Below, in pieces: positions 30,074 through 40,752 of a stretch of 64,000 nucleotides of DNA (positions are counted from its first letter, which is position 1; each line of letters starts with the position of its first letter). The stretch covers positions 1-64,000 of the forward strand of contig JBECUI020000030.1 of the NCBI GenBank assembly GCA_040954595.2, in the 5' to 3' direction. The position numbers and the translations under genes are program-made. The DNA comes from Balanoglossus misakiensis (taxonomy: Eukaryota > Hemichordata). Under the pieces are notes generated by a model. The model worked only from the letters and a program-made list of their open reading frames with translations. It had not been told where the DNA came from and searched no databases.

Positions 30074-32136
30074 TTACTGTGGCGGTTTCATGCCTTCAAA
30101 TGCAAGCCTTACATCCTTGCTTTCAAGTTCCAACTGTTCTTCTATGCGGGCATTCAAACGTTCCAGTTCATTATGACACTCCTTCTCTTTCTCCCATATC
30201 CGGATAATTGTCTGAGCAATATCTTTTCGCTCAGAAGAAGAAAGTTCCGGTATCTCAATGTTTTTATCGTATTCCACGTTATCGTTTTCCGCCCTACTCC
30301 AACAGAATCAACAAGGGCAAGGATTCGAAAATCTGTTTTTTCTCAATAAGTACCAGAGATAAAAGTGCATCATAGTACTCATCTGCCTGCGTTACTATGT
30401 AGTTAGTTGTAACCGCATACCCTGCATAATCCTTATCGATATACGCAATAGCACCGTTAAAAGCATTGTAGATGGAGAATACCAGATTTCCCTCGCGGAG
30501 GATAATACATTTTTTCACAGCACGAACGCGGGGTATGCACTGCATATTACACCTCCCATTGTATTGAATTTTCACAAACTCAAGTTTGCTGCTCGCTTCG
30601 GGGATTATATAATCATCTCGTAAAGAGAGAAACTGTTGAACTGAAACCGCTTTATACCTGCCTTTCCACTTTGATACCCCACTGTACATACAAAATTTGA
30701 CATCCAGTCTCTCCTGTAACTTGTCGGCAGGAATAAGGAAGCGCGAGGTTCCCGTCTGTTCAAATTTTTTATACTCAGTAACAACAGTATCAAATTCCTC
30801 TTCCGCCAACAGATATTTCTCCTCATTTTCTCTCTTTCCGCCGCCCTGTGCAAGACCTAAATGTGCTGAAGAGAACATAAACGCCGCCCCCTGTATCTCA
30901 TCTCCATCTTTTTTACGTAGCAACAACAACGATGTCTTAACACGTGCCTGTGCCATTCTAAATGACTCTCCAGGAAGTGAAATGATTGCCATAATAATAA
31001 AATGAGTTCGAATAAAATTGCGTACATAGACAAGGTCGGCGGACTCCAAGATAGTATCGTCGATAACAGTTATCAACTTACCACCCGGCTTAAGCAGGGT
31101 ATAATACCGTTCAATAAACAGAACGCTGGTACGTACCCTATTTCGCAGTTCTCCGTTTTCTTTGCTTACTAACGAATATTGCCCCATAATTTCTGCTTGC
31201 ACCGGATCGGAACGGTCATACCACATGGAGAACGGCGGATTAGTCAGTGCCACATCAAAACTAGCTGGCTGTACCCCGGATTCGGCATCCACACTGTAAT
31301 CGACCCCATCACGACAATAAATACGTGCACAGCTATTACTATGAAGAAACAGGTTCATCCGTGCCGTCTTATATAACGCCGGTTCCCGTGCAGCATCCAT
31401 ACCGTATATACAATCTTCTACAAGATGCTTTGTATACACATGTTTCTCCGCCTCGGTGTAATTACTATTGCTCCATATTATTTCTTTCATGATACGAAAG
31501 GACTCAATCAAGAAACCCCCACTCCCCACAGCTCGCATCAATGACCTTATCACAATGATCCTTCCGAGCAACTAAGCCAGCGAGTTGCGTTGCGAGTTGC
31601 ACAATACTTCGGGGAGTAAAGTACTGCCCAAGTGCTCTTCCGCGCATGGTTGCATCAAGAAAAATTTCAAATAACCTGCCGGATAAGTCTTCATTGACTC
31701 CAAACAAATCATACAGCTCTAATTTGTGTACAAGGAGATCAATCGTAGAACACTCAAGCCTGAGATAATCAGATGAGTCAAAAAGTTCTGCTCCCCCATC
31801 ATTCCGCATCTCTTCAAATAGAATATCGTTGACAGGATTCGATATGCCCTGTTTGTTCATCTCACGAACCCAGGAAGTGGAAAATCGATTGTCTGCCGCC
31901 AAGACCCGCATACGGGCATTTTGCACCTCATATTGTCCATGTAATTTTCCGTCATGATACAGTTTAATAAAAATAATCTTGGAGAATTCAGTAAAAGCAG
32001 ACTGGGGATGTCTTTTTTCAGCGTTCCAAATAATTTTATGGCAACTAAAAAATATTTTTCTTATCTCATTACATGGAATAGTACGAAGAACATAATGATG
32101 CCCCATTGCTTCCATTGTATGTCTTAAAGCATGCAT
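30074..32136 (-). pseudogene. Type I-like N6-adenine methylase fused to a half specificity domain, degraded
   Basis: A DNA methyltransferase of the HsdM group. 'RALGQYFTPRSIV' (about residue 170), the SAM motif around 'DASCGSGGFL' split by a frameshift near 31520 (extra G), and 'FDVALTNPPFSMWY' (motif IV, Asn-Pro-Pro-Phe) identify an N6-adenine methylase. The C-terminal ~150 residues look like one HsdS target-recognition domain ('GNLVFSIYNAFNGAI', 'GYAVTTNYIV'). A second break near 30292 separates a helical tail (30074-30277). The frame opens directly after a stop codon and only ~40 bp from aspS, so an N-terminal domain usually found in such proteins seems missing. No HsdR is present in the window. 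Confidence 0.65.
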
Positions 32137-32182
32137 GCACAACAACTAGCCCGGCAAAGCAAGATAATGATATACTGTTCCT

Positions 32183-33979
32183 ATGAATTGGAAGCGAACA
32201 AATACCTGTGGCAAACTAGGACTGGATGACCTTAATCAGAAAGTAACAGTAAATGGATGGGTGCAAAATAAAAAGAAACCATGGCGGTCTACATTTTCTG
32301 GATATTCGAGACCGGTACGGCATTGTACAGGTCCTTGTTGAACAGCAATCACTTCCTGACCTCCATAGCAAACTGGAAGAAATACACGATGAATGCTGCG
32401 TTGCTGTACAAGGCATAGTTACCCCCCGCCCCAAAGAAATGATCAATCCCAATATGGCAACAGGAACAATTGAAATCCGTGCAGAGGCCATACACATTCT
32501 TTCCCACTCAGCAGTTCTTCCAATTCCACTGGAAACAAAAGATGTCCGAGATAATCTTCGCCTGCGCTACCGGTATATCGATCTCAGGCGACAGGAAATG
32601 CAGCAAAACATCAAGTTTCGACATGAAGCAGCCTTTTGTATCCGTGAACACCTTACAAAAAACAATTTCTTTGAAATAGAAACCCTACTATGATACGTTC
32701 AACTCCCGAGGGGGCACGAGATTTTCTTATCCCCTCACGACTCCACCCGGGAAATTGTTATGCACTCGCACAGAGCCCGCAACTATACAAGCAACTGCTG
32801 ATGATTGGCGGCTTTGACCGCTACTTCCAGTTTGCCCGATGCTACCGCGATGAAGATATGCGGGGAGACCGCCAGCCGGAACATACACAAATTGATATTG
32901 AAATGAGTTTTGTTGATGTTGATGATGTACTGAGCATGTGCGAAAAGATGCTTGCTTCTCTCTTCACACAGTGCATGAATCGTTCTCTTGAACTGCCCAT
33001 TGCTCGCTTACCTATTCGGAGGCGATGAACCAATACGGTTCGGACAAACCCGATTTGCGATTCAATCTGCCCATCTTCGATTTCAGTCCCTATGCAGAAC
33101 AAAGCGACTTCGCCGTATTTCGTTCAGTACTCTCAATCCGGTGGAGTTGTACGGGTATTACCGGTCAAAGGACAACAGTATTCTCGTTCGGAAATTCAAG
33201 AATTGGAAAAGGTCGCACAGACATACGGGGCAAAGGGCTTGGCATGGACGCGGGTAGTCAGTACATCGGATGCTGGTGGTGCGGTTCAACTGGATGGGGG
33301 GATAGGGAAATTTTTTAAGGATCAGATTAAGACATTGGTACGCGAACTTGAGCTGGCAGCGGGGGATATGTTATTCTTTGTAGCCGACACTTGGCAGACG
33401 GCCTGTACTGCATTAGGGGCAGTCCGTAATGAAATCGGGAAAAAACAGATGTCGGATCAAGAAAAAAAGAGCTTTCGCTTTGTCTGGGTCGTGGACTTTC
33501 CCCTGTTTGAGTTGAATAGTGACACAAAAAGCTGGCAGGCAGTACATCACATGTTTACCATGCCCAAGCAGACAGATCTGAGTACGCTTGAATCCGACCC
33601 AGGATCGGTTGTCGGTAATCTATACGACCTTGTATGTAATGGCATAGAGTTGGCCTCCGGGTCTATTCGTATTCATGATCAAAGCATCCAACAACAGATC
33701 TTCCGAGTACTGGATATACCGGAGGACGTAGCAAATGAACGTTTTGGATTCCTTCTTGAAGCAATGAAATACGGTGCCCCACCACATGGAGGGATTGCAG
33801 TTGGGTTTGACCGTTTACTTATGTTACTCACTGGATCCGCAAGCATGCGCGACGTCATTGCATTCCCAAAAAACGCCTTTGCCTCCTCACCGATGGATGG
33901 ATCCCCGGGAACAGTGTCACCCGAACAACTCAGCGAACTGGGACTTAATTGGATAGAAGCAGCACCTTCGATTGACTAA
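32183..33979 (+). pseudogene. aspS: Aspartyl-tRNA synthetase, about four frameshifts (possibly sequence errors)
   Basis: A class-II aminoacyl-tRNA synthetase of the bacterial type, ~598 residues when joined. The N-terminal OB domain is visible as 'KVTVNGWVQ' and 'DIRDRYGIVQVLV'. Motif 2 is '[20 protein letters not shown]' and motif 3 '[14 protein letters not shown]'; the GAD insertion region and 'HHMFTMP' are also intact. Breaks lie near 32275 (A-run), 32692, 33020 and 33135. Because aspS is normally essential and every conserved motif is retained, sequence error is more plausible than loss, unless a second copy exists. It is divergent from the methylase gene. Confidence 0.85.
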
Positions 33980-34007
33980 TAAAGACTATATAGACAATGA
34001 TAATAGC

Positions 34008-35192
34008 ATGTATCGCATATTAACCTACGATAGAATTGTACAACAAGGTCTTGATCTCTTACATAGATCAAAGTACGCAGTCTCGGATAACGAAAAAAAT
34101 CCGGACGGCATTATCATCCGAAGTACTGCAATTGATAAAGAAACCATTTCCCCCTCAACATTAGCGATTGCGCGTGCAGGCGTTGGGGTAAATAACATTC
34201 CTGTTCAGCATTGTTCCAATAAAGGGATAGTGGTTTTTAATACCCCAGGTGCAAATGCCAACAGCGTGAAGGAATTAGTTATTGCCGCTCTCTTATTATC
34301 TTCGCGTAAAATATTCCAATCAATTCTATGGACACTGTCTCTATCGGGCAGGCAACATGAGGTCATACCACTTGTCGAAAAAAACAAATCGCGCTTCGTC
34401 GGTCCGGAAATTCAGGACAAAACACTGGGCGTTATTGGTCTCGGTGCAGTAGGAACACCCATTGCCAATACAGCCCTTGACCTCGGCATGAATGTTATCG
34501 GCTATGACCCCTACCTATCCATCCGATCAGCATGGCAGTTACATCATTCAATTACATATGAACAAGAACTGGACAACCTTCTTGCAAAATCGGATTACAT
34601 CACCATTCATGTACCCTTAACAACAGAGACACAAGATCTTATAAATACCGATTCCATTGCAAAAATGAAACCATCCGTGAACATCCTCAATTTTTCCCGA
34701 TCCGAACTCGTTAATAATCAAGACATTCTAACAGCATTACGCAAGAAGAGGATCAGCAGCTATATTACCGACTTCCCCACAGATGACATTCTTGGTCAGG
34801 AGGGAATACTTTGTATTCCACATCTTGGCGCATCAACACCGGAATCGGAGGAGCGTTGTGCAATGATGTCAATAAAACAGCTACAAGAATATCTTGAGAC
34901 CGGGACAATTACAAACAGTATCAATTTACCAACTAGCAATCTGGAAACCGATTCGGAGAATCGTCTCTGCCTTATTCATCAAAATATTCCCAACATGGTC
35001 GGACAGGTTACGACTTTTCTCGCACAAAATTCCATTAATATTACCGAGATGCTCAACAAACACCTTGATGCAATTGCCTATACTGTTATTGACACGGCAT
35101 CTGAACTGACTGCAGGACAGATAAAGAGTATTCAAGACATGAATGGCATTATCCGCACTCGTGCATTCAAGCAATTACTCCCTCTACGATGA
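34008..35192 (+). CDS. serA: D-3-phosphoglycerate dehydrogenase
   Basis: A 394-residue NAD-dependent D-2-hydroxyacid dehydrogenase for the first step of serine synthesis. 'ARAGVGVNNIP' and 'NTPGANANSVKELVI' (substrate loop), 'LGVIGLGAVGTPIANTALDL' (NAD-binding Gly motif, about residues 145-165), catalytic Arg in 'LNFSRSELV' and His in 'IPHLGASTPESE' are present. The C-terminal ~75 residues form an ACT domain ('HQNIPNMVGQVTTFLAQNSI'), which binds serine in many homologues. ATG 34008 is the first start giving the normal N-terminus; an upstream TTG overlaps aspS. The frame is intact despite the broken aspS 28 bp upstream. It overlaps the NusG-II gene by 9 bp convergently. Confidence 0.9.
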   Translation: MYRILTYDRIVQQGLDLLHRSKYAVSDNEKNPDGIIIRSTAIDKETISPSTLAIARAGVGVNNIPVQHCSNKGIVVFNTPGANANSVKELVIAALLLSSRKIFQSILWTLSLSGRQHEVIPLVEKNKSRFVGPEIQDKTLGVIGLGAVGTPIANTALDLGMNVIGYDPYLSIRSAWQLHHSITYEQELDNLLAKSDYITIHVPLTTETQDLINTDSIAKMKPSVNILNFSRSELVNNQDILTALRKKRISSYITDFPTDDILGQEGILCIPHLGASTPESEERCAMMSIKQLQEYLETGTITNSINLPTSNLETDSENRLCLIHQNIPNMVGQVTTFLAQNSINITEMLNKHLDAIAYTVIDTASELTAGQIKSIQDMNGIIRTRAFKQLLPLR

Positions 35193-35555
35193 TATCACAT
35201 CGACCCCGTCTTCATTTGTTTTGCCGATAATCTGAATTAGCACTTTATTCGGCAGGCAAGCTGACCATTCGTTCACCGCGTCGATAACACCTATCTGGAT
35301 ACAAATTTTATCGGAACAGGGCGCCGGCGAGACAAACTGTGCTTGCCCCTCTGTTACAACAATTGTACTAATACCAATCGGTCCCTGAATCTCCAGAGTA
35401 CGCGGTTCGAGCGGAAACAAGAAACGTCCCTCTTCACTTCGTACTTCCAGTTGGAGAGCACCTGTTTCGTTCCCGTACAACTGCCATGCAACAATACTGA
35501 TAATAATAACAACAAGGACCAGTATACCGTAATCAAATGTCTTTAGCTTCATCAT
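35184..35555 (-). CDS. NusG domain II-containing membrane-anchored protein
   Basis: About 123 residues. An N-terminal membrane helix (residues ~8-26, 'YGILVLVVIIISIVAWQ') is followed by a beta-rich domain. Its pattern 'PCSDKICIQIGVI' and 'SACLPNKVLIQI' is characteristic of the NusG_II family (two Cys then Cys-Leu-Pro-Asn). Function unknown; it probably sits outside the membrane with the Cys residues forming a disulfide. ATG 35555 or 35552 overlaps the end of thyX by about 20 bp, so it is expressed with thyX. Confidence 0.75.
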   Translation of the reverse strand: MMKLKTFDYGILVLVVIIISIVAWQLYGNETGALQLEVRSEEGRFLFPLEPRTLEIQGPIGISTIVVTEGQAQFVSPAPCSDKICIQIGVIDAVNEWSACLPNKVLIQIIGKTNEDGVDVISS

Positions 35556-36375
35556 CGCTTTCATACAACTTATCCATAAATTCATCTTGTTCACGTTTCG
35601 ACAGTGAACTATTCTCTACGCACTTTACCACGTCATTCCGCGATACAGTATGCAGTATTTGTTTAATAATCTCTTTCTCCCCACGCGAAAAATGTTCCGC
35701 ATGCAACTGGTACTCCTCGAATGCTTCACAGGAAATGGGCACGATTTCTTTCAAGAAGGAAAAGATAGCATCCGCATAACAACGTATCTCATACTGTGCA
35801 TGCTTATCCATACGCAAAGCAAGAAATCGAAAACAATTATGTAAATCAATCTGCCAGTACCATTCGGTATACGTGCTTAACGGAAGATGAATACGTGCCA
35901 GCTCACGACTAATATCTTGCTCCAGCAATCGTTGGTACATGCGATATGCATCGGCTTGCAACTGGGTAAGATCTGAAATTATCTGGCTACTGATTGATTC
36001 CGGCACCGCCTCATCTTCCCGTCCCTGCCGATTATCAGCAGACTGCCGTGCAATAACACTGCTATCAGGCACATAAAATTCTGGCTCCAGGACACTGTAT
36101 CTCCCGGATATCTCGTTCAATCGTGCCGTACGATGTCGAACCCATTGCCGAGCAACAAAAATAGGTAATTTTATGTGAAAAGTAATAATAACTTGTTCAA
36201 AAGGTGACGTGTGGGAATGTCTCATAAGGTAGCGTATCAATCCCTTATTCTGGCGAAATGACTTCGTCCCTTTTCCATATGAAATACGTGCAGCATCAAC
36301 AATACGGTCATCATCACCCATATAGTCTACTAGACGAACAAAGCCCTTATCTAATACGGGACGCTCTTTTTCCAT
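35533..36375 (-). CDS. thyX: Flavin-dependent thymidylate synthase
   Basis: A 280-residue FAD-dependent enzyme making dTMP from dUMP with methylenetetrahydrofolate as carbon donor. The ThyX signature R-H-R-x7-S is present as 'RHRTARLNEIS' followed by 'GRYS' (about residues 80-94). 'SHTSPFEQVIITFHIKLPIF' and 'LRMDKHAQYEIR' are further family motifs. The C-terminal ~45 residues are an extension rich in charged residues. No thyA is seen in the window. It is followed by the NusG-II gene. Confidence 0.93.
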   Translation of the reverse strand: MEKERPVLDKGFVRLVDYMGDDDRIVDAARISYGKGTKSFRQNKGLIRYLMRHSHTSPFEQVIITFHIKLPIFVARQWVRHRTARLNEISGRYSVLEPEFYVPDSSVIARQSADNRQGREDEAVPESISSQIISDLTQLQADAYRMYQRLLEQDISRELARIHLPLSTYTEWYWQIDLHNCFRFLALRMDKHAQYEIRCYADAIFSFLKEIVPISCEAFEEYQLHAEHFSRGEKEIIKQILHTVSRNDVVKCVENSSLSKREQDEFMDKLYESDDEAKDI

Positions 36376-36417
36376 ACATACTCCTTGCCATTAATATGAA
36401 ATAGAATGTAATTTCTG

Positions 36418-37812
36418 TCAAGGATTCACAGCTATATCATCTGTATCGGCAATCATTGTAATACGCTGCCACTTCCCCATAGCATAGCGAATAAACATAC
36501 CAAAACCAAGAGAAATTGCAAACCCGATAAACATAAACCATACAATAGTCGTTTCAACCTTCAATGTATATCCAAAAATTAAGACGGATACTCCAAATAG
36601 CACGTGCAGAGATACCAATATAAACATAACCGCATGCGTATCTCCCGCTCCCCGCAATGTCCCACTGAGAGCAAGGTTCGTTGCATCAGCAAGCAGGTAG
36701 AGACAAACAAGCCGAAGCATGAGGACAGACAGATTATACACCTCATCAACATTATTCATCTTGGAAAGAAAGGGTTGCACCAGCTGATGAGTAAATGTAA
36801 GCAGGATCAACGATATAAAAATAGCATAACTGAACATAACCGCCAAAGACATATATGTTATTCGTTTAGCAGCAGGTATATCCTGTGCACCCATCGCCTT
36901 TCCCACCATTGCAGTTGTAGCAAAACTTGCTCCCAGCATAGGCACAAAGAACATAGCATCCCAATTAATAGCAATAGTAACTGCTGAACCGACAGTCTCT
37001 CCGTAAGAATGCATAACCATAATAAAGAAATCAAATACCGCAACCCCAAGCAGTACTTCAATACCGGCGGGAGTACCATAATAGAGCAATTTCTTTAACA
37101 GGAAGGCAGTAAATCGTGGGCGGATTCGGGTATGGTATATGGTATGTATCTTCTTACTGTAGTACACCAACAGAAGTATGGTTACGGTTATCAATTCACT
37201 AGTAACCGTTGCTACGGCCGCACCTACAATGCCATAAGAGGGAATTATGCCACCCCCATAGATAAGAACATAATTCAGCGGGATATTAATCACCATGCCA
37301 ATAAGGTTTGCATGCATAACAGTTGTCGTTTTTCCAATACCGATAAAGAACCCACTTATTCCGTTTCCGGCAATACGGAACAGCGAACCGTATAAAAGTA
37401 CAGCCGCATATATCGTTTCCAGCCTTGTCTGTCTCGCGGAATGCTGAAAAAGCGCAAATATATCACCAATGAAAAAAGTAAGGAGAAGAATGAGTGGATA
37501 GGAAAAGAGGGCAAAGAAGAGGGTCTGCTCAACTACCCGAGCACAAAGTTTATTCTTATTCGCCCCAAGGTACTGTGCAACAAGAGCACTGGAGTATCCC
37601 GCAGTAGTCATAAAAAAGGACACTGCCACGAACGCAGACAATCCCCCCACCAATGATGCATTAAGAAACGCTTCTCCCAATCCATCTTTATAATTGGAAA
37701 GAAACAATCTATCTACAAACATCATGACAGTTAAGGACATCTGTGATATCACCATGGGAAGGGCAAGTTTAAGAAAATAGACAAGTTCCTTCTTTCTAAA
37801 AAATCGTTTCAT
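36418..37812 (-). CDS. MATE-family multidrug/sodium antiporter
   Basis: About 464 residues with 12 hydrophobic helices and the two-fold MATE repeat. 'LALPMVISQMSLTVMMFVDRLF' begins helix 1, and 'GISGFFIGIGKTTTVMHANL' and the second-half counterpart 'ALSGTLRGAGDTHAVMFI' are the paired MATE motifs. The substrate cannot be predicted. ATG 37812 gives the standard N-terminus; an in-frame ATG lies at 37824. It stands alone, 42 bp upstream of thyX in the same orientation. Confidence 0.85.
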   Translation of the reverse strand: MKRFFRKKELVYFLKLALPMVISQMSLTVMMFVDRLFLSNYKDGLGEAFLNASLVGGLSAFVAVSFFMTTAGYSSALVAQYLGANKNKLCARVVEQTLFFALFSYPLILLLTFFIGDIFALFQHSARQTRLETIYAAVLLYGSLFRIAGNGISGFFIGIGKTTTVMHANLIGMVINIPLNYVLIYGGGIIPSYGIVGAAVATVTSELITVTILLLVYYSKKIHTIYHTRIRPRFTAFLLKKLLYYGTPAGIEVLLGVAVFDFFIMVMHSYGETVGSAVTIAINWDAMFFVPMLGASFATTAMVGKAMGAQDIPAAKRITYMSLAVMFSYAIFISLILLTFTHQLVQPFLSKMNNVDEVYNLSVLMLRLVCLYLLADATNLALSGTLRGAGDTHAVMFILVSLHVLFGVSVLIFGYTLKVETTIVWFMFIGFAISLGFGMFIRYAMGKWQRITMIADTDDIAVNP

Positions 37813-37910
37813 AGATATTACCATTCATACTACGATATACTACAAAAGAAAGCGATAACTAACAATTAAAAATAATTTCTTAATTAAAAAAAATTGTATA
37901 GAATAGAAAT

Positions 37911-39101
37911 ATGATAAACTTACACAATAGTATTATTATTCTTTTTATTTTATTACCGCTCGCCCTGCTGCCCGCACAAAACCAGTACAGCTCGGCAGAC
38001 ACAAAGGTTACGGTATTCAGCGAAGAGCGGTCAGATGGAACCGGGTATGATCTATATGCCTCCAATCCTTATCTCGTCGAAGCGTTCATATCACTATCAT
38101 TTTCCAACATTTACAATCTCATTCCCTCGCAGGATATTCCCTTTCAGCACGTTATTCAGGCACAATCCGAACGGATATTTCTTCTATCCCTTAGGATCAA
38201 CGACTATCAAAAAAGCTACGGGTACAATCTTTCTTATGCACAAGTTTACGGCAACCCTTATACTACGACACCGGACAGCAACTATCTTTACTGGTTCCCC
38301 TTTGAACACGGTACCAAGCATAAGGTAACACAGGGGGCGCATGGAAAATTTTCTCATTCAGGTGATAATGAGTACGCAATTGATTTCGACCTTGATGAAG
38401 GCACGGAAGTCTATGCGGCTCGATCAGGTCTTGTTATCGACACCAAACAGGATTCTCGTGTCGGGGGTCGCTCATCTCAATATGGCCCCTTTACCAACTT
38501 TATTCTAATTCAGCACGATGACGGTACATTCGGTAACTATGTGCATCTAAGATTTAGAGGAGTACTTGTAGAACCGGGAGAACAAGTCATAGCAGGGCAG
38601 CTCATTGGATTAAGTGGCAATACTGGAATAAGCACCGGTCCCCACCTACACTTTGATGTCCGAATCCCCACGATGGAGGGAACTATGCAATCAATCCCCA
38701 TTTCCTTCATGAATGAGGAAGAACAGAGAACCGAAGCAGAAGAGTACCGCTATTACTACGCCTACCATCCCGGCAAAGAGCCCTTCCCTGTTATGTATGG
38801 ATATAATCTCAGCCATACCGATTTTGCCGAATACAGCAAGGCAATTGCACAAACTGACAAGTTCGACACCCGCACCGAACAGATAGACAACAGCTATATT
38901 CTCTATTTTCAAAACGGATACAACAAAAATTTTAACGTTACCTTTGACATCGAGTTACGTTCAATGACCGCCAGCATTGACTTGCCTGTTACTTTTATTG
39001 CAAAAGCCCAAACCGAGATATTCATTGCCATACTCCGTGCTGACCCAAAAGCACAGAGCATCTATTATGCACCGAAAATAGAATATCGTGAAGTACAATG
39101 A
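37911..39101 (+). CDS. Secreted M23-family peptidase (LytM domain)
   Basis: A 396-residue exported protein with a signal peptide (residues 1-21, ending 'LLPAQNQ'). The central domain carries the zinc-peptidase motifs: His-x-x-x-Asp as 'HSGDNEYAIDFDLDEGTEVYA' (split, about residues 144-164) and His-x-His as 'GPHLHFDVRIP' (~243-253). These enzymes cut peptidoglycan cross-links or act in envelope remodelling. N- and C-terminal beta-rich regions of ~130 and ~120 residues flank it. It stands alone between genes for other functions. Confidence 0.85.
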   Translation: MINLHNSIIILFILLPLALLPAQNQYSSADTKVTVFSEERSDGTGYDLYASNPYLVEAFISLSFSNIYNLIPSQDIPFQHVIQAQSERIFLLSLRINDYQKSYGYNLSYAQVYGNPYTTTPDSNYLYWFPFEHGTKHKVTQGAHGKFSHSGDNEYAIDFDLDEGTEVYAARSGLVIDTKQDSRVGGRSSQYGPFTNFILIQHDDGTFGNYVHLRFRGVLVEPGEQVIAGQLIGLSGNTGISTGPHLHFDVRIPTMEGTMQSIPISFMNEEEQRTEAEEYRYYYAYHPGKEPFPVMYGYNLSHTDFAEYSKAIAQTDKFDTRTEQIDNSYILYFQNGYNKNFNVTFDIELRSMTASIDLPVTFIAKAQTEIFIAILRADPKAQSIYYAPKIEYREVQ

Positions 39102-39175
39102 GCCACCTCTTGCATAACAATAGCTTTTTTGATACACTATCAAAAAGCAAATAATGCGATTATTTAGGAGGAAAT

Positions 39176-40222
39176 ATGGAAAAAAAGAAAAGTTTTTTCA
39201 CTATTGTACTTGTTTTATTTTTTGTGGGGATTCCCCTAGCAATATTTGCCGGCGGTTCCCAAGAAACCACTGGTGGTGCTAATGAAGCACCTGCGCAAAG
39301 CAACGCAGCACAGGAGAAGGCAATCAAAGAAATTCACTTTCTCATCCCTGGCGGTGCTGGCGGAGGATGGGATTCCACAGCCCGTGGAGTCGGTGAAGTA
39401 CTAACGCAATCAAACCTATTAGAGACTGCCTCATTTGAAAACATGTCGGGTGGCGGTGGCGGTGTTGCTATTGCACATCTTATTCAGACACGCAACTCAA
39501 CTCTTGCCAAGAAAACACTTATGGTAAACTCGACACCTATCATTACTCGTTCTCTATCAAAGGTATTTCCACAATCATTCCGCGATCTCGTACCTGTTGC
39601 AGGTATTATCGCAGACTACGGCGCATTTGTCGTACGGGATGATTCAGAACTACAAAACTGGAAGAACGTCGTTGATGCGTTCAGCAATGACCCGAACTCT
39701 GTCAAGGTAGCTGGTGGTTCAGCGGTCGGTAGTTTGGACCACATTGTTGCTGCATGGGCATTTCAAGCTGCAGGCGGAAATCCACAAAATGTTGTCTATG
39801 TTCCCTACGATGCCGGGGGAAAAGCCATGGCTGGTCTTCTCGCAGGAGAAACAGAGTTGCTTTCAACCGGACTAGGCGAAGCATTACAGCTCTCCGAAAC
39901 TGGACAGGTACGCATCTTGGCTATTACTGCAGCAGAACGTGTATCGGATGTACCGGAAGTAGCCACCCTTATGGAGCAGGGGTATAACATTAATTTTGCC
40001 AACTGGCGTGGCTTCTTTGCCGCACCGGGGACCCCAGCTGATTTAGTACAAAGCTACAACGATTTATTTGCAACGATGTACGACCAGCCTGCATGGGAAA
40101 CAACACGCCAGCGGAACGGGTGGGTAAATCTATACAACCCCGGTTCGCAGTTTGTTACATTCTTGGAAAACCAGGAAGAAGTCATTGGTGGTCTTATGCG
40201 CAACCTAGGGTTTATTGAATAA
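39176..40222 (+). CDS. tctC: Tripartite tricarboxylate transporter substrate-binding protein
   Basis: A 348-residue periplasmic binding protein of the TctC/BugT family. The signal peptide ends at 'AIFAGGSQE', a form common in spirochaete binding proteins. 'IPGGAGGGWDSTARGVGEVL' and 'VAGGSAVGSLDHIVAAWAF' are the ligand-loop motifs of the family. The ligand is a carboxylate (citrate, malonate or similar) that cannot be fixed from sequence. AGGAGG lies before ATG. First gene of tctC-tctB-tctA. Confidence 0.9.
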   Translation: MEKKKSFFTIVLVLFFVGIPLAIFAGGSQETTGGANEAPAQSNAAQEKAIKEIHFLIPGGAGGGWDSTARGVGEVLTQSNLLETASFENMSGGGGGVAIAHLIQTRNSTLAKKTLMVNSTPIITRSLSKVFPQSFRDLVPVAGIIADYGAFVVRDDSELQNWKNVVDAFSNDPNSVKVAGGSAVGSLDHIVAAWAFQAAGGNPQNVVYVPYDAGGKAMAGLLAGETELLSTGLGEALQLSETGQVRILAITAAERVSDVPEVATLMEQGYNINFANWRGFFAAPGTPADLVQSYNDLFATMYDQPAWETTRQRNGWVNLYNPGSQFVTFLENQEEVIGGLMRNLGFIE

Positions 40223-40269
40223 TTATTCGCTAATAGCAACGTAATTATTAGTATGAACTAATTACTAGT

Positions 40270-40752
40270 ATGAACGCAAAGACAAAAAAAATTGTCGGGG
40301 CTTTATTTTTCCTATGCCTATCCTTAGTATATGGAATATATGCACTACAAATACAGTTGTTTGTAGTCCCGGGTACAACAGTTTTTACAGCTCGCACCAT
40401 GCCACTCGCACTCAGTGCCATCGGGCTTGTTTGTTCTATTCTATATCTTCTCAGTGCATTTACTGAGAAGATATTAATACAAAAGGAAGATCAACCCGCC
40501 CCCATGTATAACTGGTCGCCTGTGCTGCAATTTTTTGGCATGATGATTCTCTATGCCATAGCACTTCGCTGGTTAGGGTTTATTATCGCCACCGCATCGT
40601 TCCTTTTTGTAGGCGCATACATACTCAACGAGCGTCGTTGGTTGGTCAATCTTACTGTTTCCATCTGCACAACAATGTTTTTTTGGTTTGTTATTGGAAT
40701 ATTACTGAATATTTACCTAGCTGAGGGAGAACTCTGGGGGATATTGTTCTAA
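40270..40752 (+). CDS. tctB: Tripartite tricarboxylate transporter small membrane protein
   Basis: 160 residues with four hydrophobic helices, the size and layout of TctB. It is placed between tctC and tctA and its stop codon shares one base with the tctA start (translational coupling). Confidence 0.85.
   Translation: MNAKTKKIVGALFFLCLSLVYGIYALQIQLFVVPGTTVFTARTMPLALSAIGLVCSILYLLSAFTEKILIQKEDQPAPMYNWSPVLQFFGMMILYAIALRWLGFIIATASFLFVGAYILNERRWLVNLTVSICTTMFFWFVIGILLNIYLAEGELWGILF

Noticed and set aside
32183-33979. Programmed frameshifting in aspS
   Set aside because: Four shifts of differing sign without a common slippery site or pseudoknot do not fit programmed recoding; sequence error or decay is simpler.
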